A DNA stretch of 64,000 bases from an uncultured Neglectibacter sp. (GCA_904419785.1 CAJFSY010000008.1:1-64000); one strand, 5' to 3'; shown: positions 31,864-41,758, counted from the stretch's first letter. Translations and numbers: made by a program. The notes: generated by a model not told the origin, from the letters alone.

Positions 31864-32091
31864 ATGTGTATGATCCAAGATATAACCGGGTTGGAATTAA
31901 TCCCAGGAGACTGTGGAACGTATTGCCCCGGCAACGGGCAGCATCAGGACTTTGAGGGGGTAATGCTGGAATGCTGTTGCGAAGAATGCGATTACTTTAT
32001 GTGTTGCGGAGAAAGCCTTCCGAAGCTGGAGTGTAAAACGTGCAGAGACCCCTATTGCCCATATGGACAAGGGAGCGGCTGTTCTAAATGA
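31864..32091 (+). CDS. small Cys-rich protein (75 aa, 13 Cys), unknown function
   Basis: MCMIQDITGLELIPGDCGTYCPGNGQHQDFEGVMLECCCEECDYFMCCGESLPKLECKTCRDPYCPYGQGSGCSK. Confidence 0.65.
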   Translation: MCMIQDITGLELIPGDCGTYCPGNGQHQDFEGVMLECCCEECDYFMCCGESLPKLECKTCRDPYCPYGQGSGCSK

Positions 32092-32097
32092 GAGAAT

Positions 32098-32149
32098 AAA
32101 AAAACTGGCCTATGGGGTAAAGCGTTCAAACCCCAAGGCCAGTTTTTTC
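32098..32149. terminator. intrinsic terminator
   Basis: AAAAACTGGCC...GGCCAGTTTTTT. Confidence 0.8.
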
Positions 32150-32176
32150 ACAGCCTTGCGAAAAGCTGTGGAAAAT

Positions 32177-32620
32177 TTAATTTTCGTTTCGGTCGTCCAA
32201 TTTTTCTTGTTGTTCTGAAATCTGCTGGGATTTCAACTCCCGCACTTCTTTGTTTAAATTGGCTTCGGCTTCCGCCTCTTCGTTCTTGATCTCCCAGTGC
32301 AGCAGGAAAGTAAGAGCGGCCCGCAGCAGGATGATAGCCCCCACAATGGCGATCTCGCTTAAATCACGCACAATGACCGTGCGCAAAATCTCGCTGCCCA
32401 GCTTGAATTCCAAACAAAGGGCCATACCTTTGGCTAAATTCAGGCGGACCATAGGGTCGTGTTTGATATAATTTATCACGCCTCTTATGCCGGCCACGAT
32501 CAGCACTATTACGCCCACCAGCTCGAAAAGATGAATGGCGTTGGATACAAGCAGGTTCAATAGCTCTTCCATAAAATTTTCGAAGGTCTCTACGGCGGAA
32601 ACAGACGACATGGCGTTCAA
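32177..32620 (-). CDS. DUF1622 family membrane protein
   Basis: Three hydrophobic segments, VRLNLAKGMALCLEFKLGSEILRTVIVRDLSEIAIVGAIILLRAALTFLLHWEI. Confidence 0.8.
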   Translation of the reverse strand: MNAMSSVSAVETFENFMEELLNLLVSNAIHLFELVGVIVLIVAGIRGVINYIKHDPMVRLNLAKGMALCLEFKLGSEILRTVIVRDLSEIAIVGAIILLRAALTFLLHWEIKNEEAEAEANLNKEVRELKSQQISEQQEKLDDRNEN

Positions 32621-32830
32621 CTCCCTTAAAAATGCTGAAAACGGAATGGCTCACAAAGCCGGGCAGCGTAAAACGAAAGTTTTAAACAACCGCTGAAAAA
32701 ACCGTGGAATCAAACGTAGTATACCAGATAGAGCTGTGCTTTACAACGGCGACTATGGGAAAAAGAAATATCCCCCGGAACCCCGGAGGATATTCGCTGA
32801 AAATATAATCTTGTGTTTAAAGTGTGGGGG

Positions 32831-33442
32831 TCATCCCACGGCTTCCCCATCGGTAGAGGGGAATTCCGGCATTTCTCCCGAAGCCTCATAAGCCGCTTCA
32901 CACAGGACTTTGGCCCGGTCCCGGTAATATTCCACCACCAGCTTGGCGGCGGTCATGGAATCTTCACTGTTCTCGTCCCGGATCGATTGCAGCTGGCTGT
33001 CAAGATCGTTCTCCCAGGCTTCCTGCTCTTCTTGAAGCTTGGCCAGGCTGTCGCCGGTCATAGATGCCTGGGCGTCGGCGTAAGCCGTGTTGATGACGGT
33101 TTCCCAGCGGCTTGCGGCGGAGTTATAGGCTTGAAGGATCAGCGTGTTGGAAGAAGCCAGCAACAGGTCATCTTCCATTTTGGCGTCAATGGGGTTTTTG
33201 GAAAACTCTTCCTCAAAATCGCCCGTGGGCACGACGCTGACCTCAGAGCTGGCCTCCGGCGTGGGAGACGGGCTGGGAGTAGGTGTGGGTGTAGGCGTAG
33301 GAGAGGCTTTGCTTTCCACAACGCTGACAGAAGGTGTGGAAACTTGGGAGGAAGTTTCTTCTCCCAGCTGGGAGCACGCCCCAGCGGCTAACAGCAGTCC
33401 GGCGCAAATGGCCAGAGATAAAAATCTTTGGAATCCTTTCAT
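32831..33442 (-). CDS. putative lipoprotein with S/T-P linker
   Basis: Lipobox LLAAGACSQ, SPTPTPTPTPSPSPTPE linker. Confidence 0.7.
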   Translation of the reverse strand: MKGFQRFLSLAICAGLLLAAGACSQLGEETSSQVSTPSVSVVESKASPTPTPTPTPSPSPTPEASSEVSVVPTGDFEEEFSKNPIDAKMEDDLLLASSNTLILQAYNSAASRWETVINTAYADAQASMTGDSLAKLQEEQEAWENDLDSQLQSIRDENSEDSMTAAKLVVEYYRDRAKVLCEAAYEASGEMPEFPSTDGEAVG

Positions 33443-33483
33443 GATAGGCTCCTTTCTCCATCAGGACAATCCGCCGTGAGGTG

Positions 33484-34026
33484 TTACAGCAGCCCTTTTT
33501 CCACCAGAGCGGCGGTCTTTAAAATCCCCACTTGGGTTTTGCTGTCGGGGATTTCGTTATTTAACACCATTTCCACAGCTTTGTCAAGAGGGATGCGCAG
33601 GTTTTGCAGGAACTCGTCCGGGTCCAGGTCCAGTTCGCCGGTCTCTTTATCTACCCGGCAGGCCCACAGGCGGATGGTCTCCCCGCAATAGCCGGGAGTG
33701 GGATACAGGTTGCCCAGGGACACATAGTTTTTCCCGGTGGTGCCGGTCTCTTCCCGCTGTTCCCGTTTCATGGCCTCAAAGGGGTCCTCCCCCGGCTCCA
33801 GCTTGCCGGCGGGCAGCTCTAACAGCACTTCTTTATAGGGACAGCGGAACTGCTTGACGAAGATCAGTTCGTTTTTCTCGGTGAGGATGGCTACGCTCAC
33901 CCCGCCGGGATGGTCCACGATCTCGCGCTTGGCAAGAGTGCCGTTTTCCAGCTCTACGTCGTCCAGGTGCACCCGGATCAAATGGCCGTCGAAAACTGTG
34001 GTATCTTTCAAAGTTTTCTCATTCAT
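33484..34026 (-). CDS. NUDIX hydrolase (ADP-ribose pyrophosphatase-like)
   Basis: LPAGKLEPGEDPFEAMKREQREETG Nudix box. Confidence 0.92.
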   Translation of the reverse strand: MNEKTLKDTTVFDGHLIRVHLDDVELENGTLAKREIVDHPGGVSVAILTEKNELIFVKQFRCPYKEVLLELPAGKLEPGEDPFEAMKREQREETGTTGKNYVSLGNLYPTPGYCGETIRLWACRVDKETGELDLDPDEFLQNLRIPLDKAVEMVLNNEIPDSKTQVGILKTAALVEKGLL

Positions 34027-34084
34027 AAGGATTCCTCCTAAAACAGCAGTAGTTGTGGTTCAAAATGGGATACCGCCCGGGCGG

Positions 34085-35371
34085 TCAATCCCTTAAGGAA
34101 TTCATCACCAAGCCGGTGATGAGCTTGGGGTAAAAATAGGTGGACTTCTGGGGCATCTTTTCCCCGTTTTGGGCAACCTGGCCGATCTCTTCCACCCGTG
34201 TGGGATTTAACAGGAAGCAGCACTGGCTCTCCCCTTTTTCCACCGAGGCTTCCGCCTCTTCCGCCGAGCGGGTGTAGGTCAGGTTCTTTTGGCTTGCCAT
34301 GTTCTCTTTATCAATGCCCAAAAGCTTTTCCAGCACCAGGCTGTGCAGGATGGAAACATCCAGCAAACGGTATGCCGGGCTTTTTTCCGGCAAAAGCTTC
34401 TCCATTACGACTGGGTCTTTTAACACGAGCACTGTCCAAGCGGCGCCGTCGAACAGGGCGAAAGCGTGTTTGCCTTCTCCGTAGAAGTTCTCCAGCGCTT
34501 CTTCGCTTTCCCGCCGGCCCGGCTGGGGCAGAAGGTCAAATTCTTCCCGGCAGGCTTCCAGCAGGGCGGCAGAGTCAAAGTGCCCCAGCCCCCGGACCAG
34601 CCTGTGGGTGGGGAACACTGTGAGCCCCGGGTCAGCCATATCGGTCAAAGTCATCATGATATACTGGCTGCCCGGCAGGTAGGCGCCCTGTTCCCGCAAA
34701 GCGTCACGGTAGCGCAGGCCAGTTTCATAGCGGTGATGGCCGTCGGCGATGTAAAGTTTCCGGCCGGCGAAATCCTGGCGCAGGGCTTCTATGGCTACGG
34801 GGTCGTTAATGACCCATAGCCGGTGAGTCACCAGGCCGTCGGAGAACTCATACCGGGGCGGGCAGGATTTGGCCAGGTTCTCAAGGCGCTGGGAAGTGAC
34901 GTGGTTCTCATCGTGATAAAGGGAATAGATAGAACTGAAATTGCACTGTGTGGCGGAAAGCAGCTGGAACCGGTCCTCTTTGGCCTTGCTGAGGGTTTCC
35001 TCGTGGGGCAGCACCACCCCGTTCTCAAAATCCTCCAGCCGCACCCGGCACACCAGGCCCCGCACCTTTCTTGTGTCGCCCTGGTCCACTTTGGAAAAGA
35101 ACTCCTCTTCGTAAAGATAGAAGCCCTCATCCATATCGTGGCGCAAGGAGCCTTCTTCCTGCCACTGTTCCAGTGTGCGGGCCGCTTCCTCATAAGGGTT
35201 CTGCCCCTCTTTGGGAAGTTCCAGCCGGATGATGTTCCGGCTGTTGCGGGAAAGATATTCCCGGCGCTGTTCCTCGCTGATGATGTCATAGGGCGGGCAG
35301 GTCAGGTCAGCGATGTCCCCCGCCTTCCCAAGGTCGTAACGCAATGCCCGAAAGGGCCGGATATCTGCCAT
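34085..35371 (-). CDS. DUF1015 family protein
   Basis: MADIRPFRALRYDLGKAGDIADLTCPPYDIISEEQRREYL; start moved to 35371. Confidence 0.9.
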   Translation of the reverse strand: MADIRPFRALRYDLGKAGDIADLTCPPYDIISEEQRREYLSRNSRNIIRLELPKEGQNPYEEAARTLEQWQEEGSLRHDMDEGFYLYEEEFFSKVDQGDTRKVRGLVCRVRLEDFENGVVLPHEETLSKAKEDRFQLLSATQCNFSSIYSLYHDENHVTSQRLENLAKSCPPRYEFSDGLVTHRLWVINDPVAIEALRQDFAGRKLYIADGHHRYETGLRYRDALREQGAYLPGSQYIMMTLTDMADPGLTVFPTHRLVRGLGHFDSAALLEACREEFDLLPQPGRRESEEALENFYGEGKHAFALFDGAAWTVLVLKDPVVMEKLLPEKSPAYRLLDVSILHSLVLEKLLGIDKENMASQKNLTYTRSAEEAEASVEKGESQCCFLLNPTRVEEIGQVAQNGEKMPQKSTYFYPKLITGLVMNSLRD

Positions 35372-35563
35372 GGAGTCCCCATCCTTTCTATGTCGGGTGT
35401 AAAATATTCCATCCTCATTATTGTAGCCCCTTCCCCATCCCCCGTCAACCGAAATCAAGGGAAACAAGTTTTTCTGGGAGGGCGATATTTCGCCTTCCCT
35501 TCACGCAAACTTCACAAAAGAAGGATAAAATAAGGAAAACTGTAGTGCCAATGGGGAAAACTC

Positions 35564-35592
35564 TTGCAAACAAGGCCGTTTTGAGGTACTAT
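35564..35592 (+). promoter_or_regulatory. promoter of the Gld-like ABC operon (TTGCAA-N17-TACTAT)
   Basis: 17-bp spacer; overlaps the ORF-track start and supports the downstream start. Confidence 0.6.
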
Positions 35593-35668
35593 GGTAAAGT
35601 TACAAACGTCCGGGAAAGCTGCCGAGGAGGCGCCGGATGAAAAGACGGAAACAGGAGGAATCACGGAC

Positions 35669-36724
35669 ATGATAGAGGTCAAGAACCTCACCAAGCGCTA
35701 TGGCCAGAACCTGGCGCTGGATCGCGTGAGTTTTAAAGTCGAGGAGGGCACCATCGTAGGGTTCTTGGGACCCAACGGCGCTGGCAAATCCACCACGATG
35801 AACATCATCACGGGCTATCTTTCGGCCACTTCCGGCGAAGTGACTGTTTCAGGGAAAAACACCCTGGATGAGCCCAACGAGGTAAAAAGGCAAATCGGCT
35901 ATCTGCCGGAACAGCCGCCCCTTTACATGGACATGACGGTTAAGGAATACTTAAACTTCATGTACGACTTGAAAAAGACGAAGCTCCCCCGGGAGCAGCA
36001 CTTGAAGGAGATCTGCCAGCTGGTGAAGATCGAGAACGTGTATACCCGGCTGATCGGCAACCTTTCCAAAGGCTACAAGCAGCGTGTGGGCATTGCCCAG
36101 GCGCTGATCGGCAACCCCCCTGTGCTGATCCTGGACGAGCCCACCGTGGGCCTGGACCCCAAGCAGATCATTGAGATCCGCACCCTGATCAAGAACCTGG
36201 GCCGCAACCATACGGTGATTTTGAGCTCTCACATCCTGCCGGAGGTGCAGGCTGTGTGCGAGCGGATCATCGTCATCAACAACGGCCGTGTGGTAGCCGA
36301 CGGCGCCACCGATACCCTGGCTCACGACCTTTCTCCCGACCACCGGCTGATCCTGCGGGCGGAAGGCCCCGAGCGGGATATGGTCCACGCTTTGCAGGGT
36401 GTGCCCGGCGTAGTGATGGCCTATTCTATGGGCGAAAAAGAAAGAGGCGTTTATGAGCTGAGCGTGGAATCTACACCCGATAAGGATATCCGCCGGGACG
36501 TGTTCGCGTTGATGGCCCGGAAAGGCTGGCCCATGCTGGCTTTGAGGAACACCGACCTGACTTTGGAAGACCTGTTCTTGCAGCTGACCAGTTCCGACGC
36601 CAGCTTGAATGACCATGAGGGACCCGATCTGGACCCTGAGAAGGATTTGGAGTTTGAGGCAGCCGGGGAAAAGGAAGAAAAAACCGGCGAAGATGAGAAA
36701 ACAGAGGAAGGAGATGGGGAGTAA
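35669..36724 (+). CDS. ABC transporter ATP-binding protein (GldA-like)
   Basis: MIEVKNLTKRYGQNLALDRVSFKVEEGTIVGFLGPNGAGKSTTMNIITG; AGGAGGA RBS. Confidence 0.94.
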   Translation: MIEVKNLTKRYGQNLALDRVSFKVEEGTIVGFLGPNGAGKSTTMNIITGYLSATSGEVTVSGKNTLDEPNEVKRQIGYLPEQPPLYMDMTVKEYLNFMYDLKKTKLPREQHLKEICQLVKIENVYTRLIGNLSKGYKQRVGIAQALIGNPPVLILDEPTVGLDPKQIIEIRTLIKNLGRNHTVILSSHILPEVQAVCERIIVINNGRVVADGATDTLAHDLSPDHRLILRAEGPERDMVHALQGVPGVVMAYSMGEKERGVYELSVESTPDKDIRRDVFALMARKGWPMLALRNTDLTLEDLFLQLTSSDASLNDHEGPDLDPEKDLEFEAAGEKEEKTGEDEKTEEGDGE

Positions 36725-37431
36725 TGAAAGCGATCTTTAAGCGCGAAGTACGTTCTTATTTCAGTTCCCCTGTGGGCTATGTGTGCGTGGCCGCCTTGAT
36801 GGCATTGTATGGCTTCTACTATTATCAGGCCATGCTGTCAAGCTCTTCCAGCTATATTTCGGCGGTGTTTTCCACCATGTTCACGTTCAGCATGATGATC
36901 ATCCCCATCATCACCATGCGCAGCATGACCGATGACCAGAAAAATAAAACAGACCAGGCGCTCTTGACCGCCCCTGTGGGGGTCACCTCCATTGTGCTGG
37001 GCAAGTTTTTCGCCTGCTGCTGTGTGTATTTTATCGCCACCACTTTGGGCGGCATCCTGCCCGCCCTGGCTATGAGCACTTTCTCCAGCCCCGCCTGGGG
37101 GGAGATCATCGGCACGTATATCGGCGCTTTGCTCTATGGCGCCGCCATGATCTCCATCGGCGTGTTCATTTCCAGCTTGACGGTAAGCCAGATCATCGCG
37201 GCTATCGGCACCTTTATCATCTCTGTGGTGCTGATGTTCGTGGACAGCTTGGCTTCCGCTATTTCCAACGAATTTGTCAGCAAAATTGTCCAGTGGCTTT
37301 CCTTTAACGAACGTTACAGCACCTTTACCCAGGGCATGTTCAGCACTTCCAGCGTGCTGTTTTTTGTCAGCGTGGCCGCTGTGTTTGTCTTTCTCACCGC
37401 CCGTAAGGTGGAAAGCCGCCGCTGGAGCTAA
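36724..37431 (+). CDS. ABC-2 type permease (GldF-like)
   Basis: Six TM segments, overlaps the stop of the ATPase gene. Confidence 0.88.
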   Translation: MKAIFKREVRSYFSSPVGYVCVAALMALYGFYYYQAMLSSSSSYISAVFSTMFTFSMMIIPIITMRSMTDDQKNKTDQALLTAPVGVTSIVLGKFFACCCVYFIATTLGGILPALAMSTFSSPAWGEIIGTYIGALLYGAAMISIGVFISSLTVSQIIAAIGTFIISVVLMFVDSLASAISNEFVSKIVQWLSFNERYSTFTQGMFSTSSVLFFVSVAAVFVFLTARKVESRRWS

Positions 37432-37445
37432 GGAGGGCACGGAAC

Positions 37446-39005
37446 ATGGAAACGAAACAGACTGAAGTAAAGCAGACGGAGCCTCAGCAGGCACAGCCCC
37501 AAAAGGCTCCTAAAAAGCCCAGGAAAAACCCTTTCCGCTCTAACAAATTCAAGCGGGGCGGCATGGCTACCCTGATGACCGTGGTGTTTATCGCCATTGT
37601 AGTGGTTTTGAACGTGGTGGTCTCGGCTTTGACCGAACGGTTCCCCTCGATGGATATCGACCTGACCGCCCAGGGATTGAACACCTTGTCCGAGCAGGCG
37701 TTGGAAATCGCCAAAGGTGTGGAGCAAGATACCACCATCTATCTCATCGGCAGCGAGGACGCCTATGAGAACAACCAGATCTATTCCTCTTACGGTTTGG
37801 AATACAGCCAGGTGGCAAACCTGGCCAAGCGTCTGGCCGAGGCCAATTCCAAGATCAAAGTGGAATTTGTGGACCCGGATACCAACCCCACCTTTATCAG
37901 CGAGTATGCCGAGGATAACCTTGCCACCGGTAAGGTGCTGGTAAAGACCGAGAAACGCCACCGTGTGCTGGGTGTGGCGGATCTGTTCAGCCTGGAGCAG
38001 GACCAGACCACCGGCGCTTACAATTCTTATTCTCTGGTAGACAGCGCTTTGGCCGCCGCTTTGGAAGTGGTAAACCTGGATGAAGTGCCGGTATTCACCA
38101 TTGCCACCGGTCATGGTGAAATGCTCACCAGCGACAATATGGGCAGCTTCCTTTCGATGATGGAAGACCAGAACTTCGAGGTGAAGGAAATCGACCTGCT
38201 TACCGAGGAAATTCCCGAGGGCACTCAGGTATTGATGCTGCCCACCCCCACTACTGACTATTCCCCCGAAGAAGTGAATAAGCTGCGGGCATATCTGGAT
38301 GATACTTCCCATTCCGATCCGGTCACTTTGCTGGCCACCTGCTATCCTTCTCAGACCAGCCTCCCCAATTACGCAGCCTTTTTGGAAGAGTGGGGCGTGA
38401 AGGTGGAAAGCGGCGTGGTAGCCGAGACCGACACCAGCCGTATGGCTGTGGCGGATGCCAGCGGCGTGATCGTAGACCCCTCGGCGGATTATCTTTCCGA
38501 CAACAGCTATGAGCGCCTGGTTTCCTACTACAGCGCTCCTTTGAGCCTGCTTTTCAAAGGCAATAACGACATCAGTACCGCAGCCCTGTGGACCACCGCG
38601 GATTCCGCCTATGTGGTCACCGAGGATATCACCGAAGAAGAAGCCCAGAATCCCGATACCAGCGCCCAAACGCTGGCCACCCTGTCCAGCAAGATTGTGC
38701 AGGTAGACGGTTCTTCCATCACCCACAGCATGGTGGTGTTTGGTTCTTCCAACGTGTTTACCGATACCTTTATGGGTACTTCCGCCTTTGGAGACAGCAG
38801 CTATATTACCGACCTGCTGCTTTATCTCACCGGAAACGACGGCAGCAATGTTTCTGTGCTGACCGAGCGGGTGCAGACCAATGTGACCGACGTTAGCGCC
38901 AGCCGTGGCACCATCGATATGCTGGGCTGGTTGTTCGGCGCCATTATCCCTGTAGCCATTCTGGCAGTTGGGCTTGTTATCTTCCTGAAGAGGAGGCACC
39001 TGTAA
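37446..39005 (+). CDS. GldG-like ABC-associated protein
   Basis: N-terminal TM, large extracytoplasmic domain, C-terminal TM; directly downstream of the permease. Confidence 0.85.
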   Translation: METKQTEVKQTEPQQAQPQKAPKKPRKNPFRSNKFKRGGMATLMTVVFIAIVVVLNVVVSALTERFPSMDIDLTAQGLNTLSEQALEIAKGVEQDTTIYLIGSEDAYENNQIYSSYGLEYSQVANLAKRLAEANSKIKVEFVDPDTNPTFISEYAEDNLATGKVLVKTEKRHRVLGVADLFSLEQDQTTGAYNSYSLVDSALAAALEVVNLDEVPVFTIATGHGEMLTSDNMGSFLSMMEDQNFEVKEIDLLTEEIPEGTQVLMLPTPTTDYSPEEVNKLRAYLDDTSHSDPVTLLATCYPSQTSLPNYAAFLEEWGVKVESGVVAETDTSRMAVADASGVIVDPSADYLSDNSYERLVSYYSAPLSLLFKGNNDISTAALWTTADSAYVVTEDITEEEAQNPDTSAQTLATLSSKIVQVDGSSITHSMVVFGSSNVFTDTFMGTSAFGDSSYITDLLLYLTGNDGSNVSVLTERVQTNVTDVSASRGTIDMLGWLFGAIIPVAILAVGLVIFLKRRHL

Positions 39006-39009
39006 GCCC

Positions 39010-40527
39010 ATGAAGAAAAACCTACGCTACCTGATCATTATGCTGGCGGTGCTGGTGGTTTTGGGCGGCGGCGCGGCCGCGCTGCTTCTTACCCAGCCCC
39101 AGGAGGAAACAGAAGAAGTTTCCTCTGCCTCTTCCGCCGTTATGGAGCCTGTGATTGACAGGGAGAGCAGCGAAGTTTCTTCCATCCAGGTGAAAAACTC
39201 CAAGGCGGATTTCCAGCTGCTTCCTTTAGAGCAGGAAACTACTACCTCTTCGGAAGAGGAAAGCTCTTCCTCCTCTGTCACTTCGGTGCAGTTTACCATC
39301 GATGGTTACCAGGGCTTTGACCTGGATACCGCCCAGATAACCGGCGCCGCTAACACAGTAACCGCAATCAACGCTTCCAAGAACCTGGGAGAGCAGGAAG
39401 ACCTGGAGCAATTCGGCCTTACCGGAGATTCCGCCACGGAAGTGACGGTAAACTATACCGATGGGACCAGCGATACTTTCACAGTGGGCAATGAGGCTGG
39501 GGAATCTGCCGGCCGGTATATTCTCAAAGACGGAGTGGTGTATATCTCCTCTTCCTTCTCCGGCGCTTTGCTGGGTACGCCCCTGGACTTTATCAAGACC
39601 GATATCTACACGGTGGCTAACCGGGTGGAAGAAACTGTGGACAGCGAAGGTTCCAGTTCTCAGACAACGCTGAACGACGTGCTCTATCACATGGAGCTTT
39701 CCGGCACCCATTTGGATAAGCCCATTGTCATCGATTATGACGAGAGCAAAGTCAGCAGTTATTTGATCAAAGAGCCTGTTATCGCGGAATCCGGCACCAA
39801 CCAGTTCACGGAGATCATTACCGCTTTGAAGAGCCTTTCCGCCTCTTCTGTAGCTGCGGTGGGCCGCACCCAGGAAAACCTGGAAAAATATGGCCTGGCT
39901 GAGCCTTACACAAAGGTGGTCTTTAACATGAACGGCGAGGACCATACTTTGGCGGTCAGCGATACGAATGACGAGGGCAACCGTTATCTCATCGCCGATG
40001 ATGACGACGTGATCTATGTGGTGGCCGCGGATACTGTGGCGTCTTGGGCGGAAGCCGAGCTGATGGATTTGCGCATGAGCTATGTGTGGCTGCCCAATAT
40101 TGACAGTGTCAGCGCCGTAACCTTGACGGTGGAAGGCGATATGACGTATCGTTTTGAAGCCACACGGGTGGTCAACGAGGAAAAATCTACTGAGGACCAG
40201 ACCAAATATGATCTGACCATCACCAACGCTGACGGCAACTCGGTAGATTATGAAAATTATCAGGATTTGTACCAGGCGGCCCTTTCCATGGCGGTGCTCT
40301 CTACCGATGAGGCCACTTATGACCAAGGAACTCCCACCCTGGAAATCACCTACGAATACTTTGACGGCAGCGAGCCGGATGTAATCACTTACTGCGCCGT
40401 GGAAGGCCAAGACGAGCGCTGCGCGGCCCTGCTCAACGGAGGTTACAGCGGCTTGGTGCGCCGCAGCGAAGTGAACAACCTGATCGAGAATTTGAAGGCT
40501 GTTTATAACAACGAAGCGATTTCTTAA
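39010..40527 (+). CDS. DUF4340 domain protein
   Basis: N-terminal TM anchor and repeated ...VTVNYTDGTSDTFTVGNEAGESAGRYILKDGVVYISS type domain. Confidence 0.85.
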   Translation: MKKNLRYLIIMLAVLVVLGGGAAALLLTQPQEETEEVSSASSAVMEPVIDRESSEVSSIQVKNSKADFQLLPLEQETTTSSEEESSSSSVTSVQFTIDGYQGFDLDTAQITGAANTVTAINASKNLGEQEDLEQFGLTGDSATEVTVNYTDGTSDTFTVGNEAGESAGRYILKDGVVYISSSFSGALLGTPLDFIKTDIYTVANRVEETVDSEGSSSQTTLNDVLYHMELSGTHLDKPIVIDYDESKVSSYLIKEPVIAESGTNQFTEIITALKSLSASSVAAVGRTQENLEKYGLAEPYTKVVFNMNGEDHTLAVSDTNDEGNRYLIADDDDVIYVVAADTVASWAEAELMDLRMSYVWLPNIDSVSAVTLTVEGDMTYRFEATRVVNEEKSTEDQTKYDLTITNADGNSVDYENYQDLYQAALSMAVLSTDEATYDQGTPTLEITYEYFDGSEPDVITYCAVEGQDERCAALLNGGYSGLVRRSEVNNLIENLKAVYNNEAIS

Positions 40528-40534
40528 CCCCCAC

Positions 40535-40563
40535 TTGACAAAGGGGGCGGCGTGTGATTTAAT
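40535..40563 (+). promoter_or_regulatory. sigma-A promoter TTGACA-N17-TTTAAT upstream of the TrpX-like gene
   Basis: Perfect -35, 17-bp spacer, one-mismatch -10. Confidence 0.75.
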
Positions 40564-40569
40564 GGAACA

Positions 40570-40687
40570 ACCAGAGGATGGGACCAGCCTTCACTTGGAA
40601 GGCGTCCCCCGGCGGTTGGGACAGTGCCGCGAATGAAAATGTCCCTGCGACCCTTTTTCTTGGGCCGCAGGGATTTTGCTTTTTTTG
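40570..40687 (+). ncRNA. structured cis-regulatory leader with alternative antiterminator/terminator
   Basis: Stem 40580-40608; antiterminator GGGACA 40618-40623 with TGTCCC 40640-40645; terminator CCCTGCG 40643-40649 with CGCAGGG 40666-40672 plus T-run. Confidence 0.65.
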
Positions 40688-40725
40688 AACAGGACGAAAA
40701 GAAAGCCGTGAAATGGGGTAAGGAC

Positions 40726-41742
40726 ATGAAGAAACTGCTATGTGTTTTGCTGGGGCTTATTTTTTGCGCCAGCGCGTTGGCGGGCTGCGCCAATGGGGAG
40801 AACTCTTCCCTCTCCCCCAGCCCTTCGCCAGAGACAAACGAAACAGAGAACGCGGTCTATAAGATCGGGCTGGTGCAATATAAAGAGCATACCGCACTGG
40901 ATGCTTTGCGGGAAGCTTTTATGGGCCGGCTGGAAGAGTGGGGCTGCGACGAGACCCAGGTGGAGATCGACTACCAAAACGCCGGAGGAGACCCGGCAAA
41001 GGCGGTGGAAATCTGCGGGGGCTTTGTGGAAGATGAAGTGGATATGATCGTGGCCATCGCCACACCGGCTGCTCAGGCGGCGATCTCCGCCGTGGCGGGC
41101 ACAGATGTAACGGTGGTGTTCACAGGGGTCAGCGATGCGGGCGTTTTGGGCCTGGACCAGGGCGAAGCGCCTTCCAGTAAGATCACCGGGGTGGTCTCCC
41201 CCACGCCTGTCACAGAGCTGCTGGGTCTGGCGGCGCAGGCCAGCCCCATAGCAAAGCTAGGCGTGCTTTATGACCCAGAGGAACCCAACTCCCAGGCAGA
41301 GGTCCAGCAGGTGAAATCGTATTGCTCTGAGCAGGGCATAGAAGTGGTAGAGGCCACGGTGACCGATGAGGAGGCCGTCGCCCAGTCTGCCACCGACCTT
41401 TGCGGCAAAGTGGACGCTGTATTCACCCCGGCGGATAATACGGTGATCGGCAAAGCAGCGGAGGTGGCGGAAGCCGCCAAAGCAGCGGGAGTGCCTTGGT
41501 ACACTGGGTCAGAAACCATGGTGCAGGCCGGGGCGCTGGCCTCTATGGGCGTCACTTCCCGTGAAATGGGCGTGCAGGCCGCTGATATGGCCGTACGGCT
41601 GATGAAGGGCCAGAACATTGCCGACGTGCCGGTGTATACCTTTTCCGACAACAAAACTTATGTAAATCAAACCACCTTAAAGGCTTTGGAAAAAGTCACC
41701 TTCCCTCAAGAAACGCTGAAAGGCGCGTTTGTTTACCCATAA
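40726..41742 (+). CDS. TrpX-like ABC transporter substrate-binding lipoprotein
   Basis: Lipobox SALAGCAN; KIGLVQYKEHTALDALREAFMGRLEEWG...VDMIVAIATPAAQAA typical of the PF04392 family. Confidence 0.88.
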   Translation: MKKLLCVLLGLIFCASALAGCANGENSSLSPSPSPETNETENAVYKIGLVQYKEHTALDALREAFMGRLEEWGCDETQVEIDYQNAGGDPAKAVEICGGFVEDEVDMIVAIATPAAQAAISAVAGTDVTVVFTGVSDAGVLGLDQGEAPSSKITGVVSPTPVTELLGLAAQASPIAKLGVLYDPEEPNSQAEVQQVKSYCSEQGIEVVEATVTDEEAVAQSATDLCGKVDAVFTPADNTVIGKAAEVAEAAKAAGVPWYTGSETMVQAGALASMGVTSREMGVQAADMAVRLMKGQNIADVPVYTFSDNKTYVNQTTLKALEKVTFPQETLKGAFVYP

Positions 41743-41758
41743 TTTCGAGCCATGATTT

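Noticed and set aside
37428-39011. 527-aa minus-strand ORF opposite the GldG-like gene
   Set aside because: Antisense shadow; the plus-strand gene is in a coherent operon.
40600-40690. T-box riboswitch for the TrpX-like leader
   Set aside because: The antiterminator region GGGACAGTGCCGCG resembles T-box ACCGCG, but the UGGN bulge, Stem I and specifier loop are not recognisable and the leader is too short.
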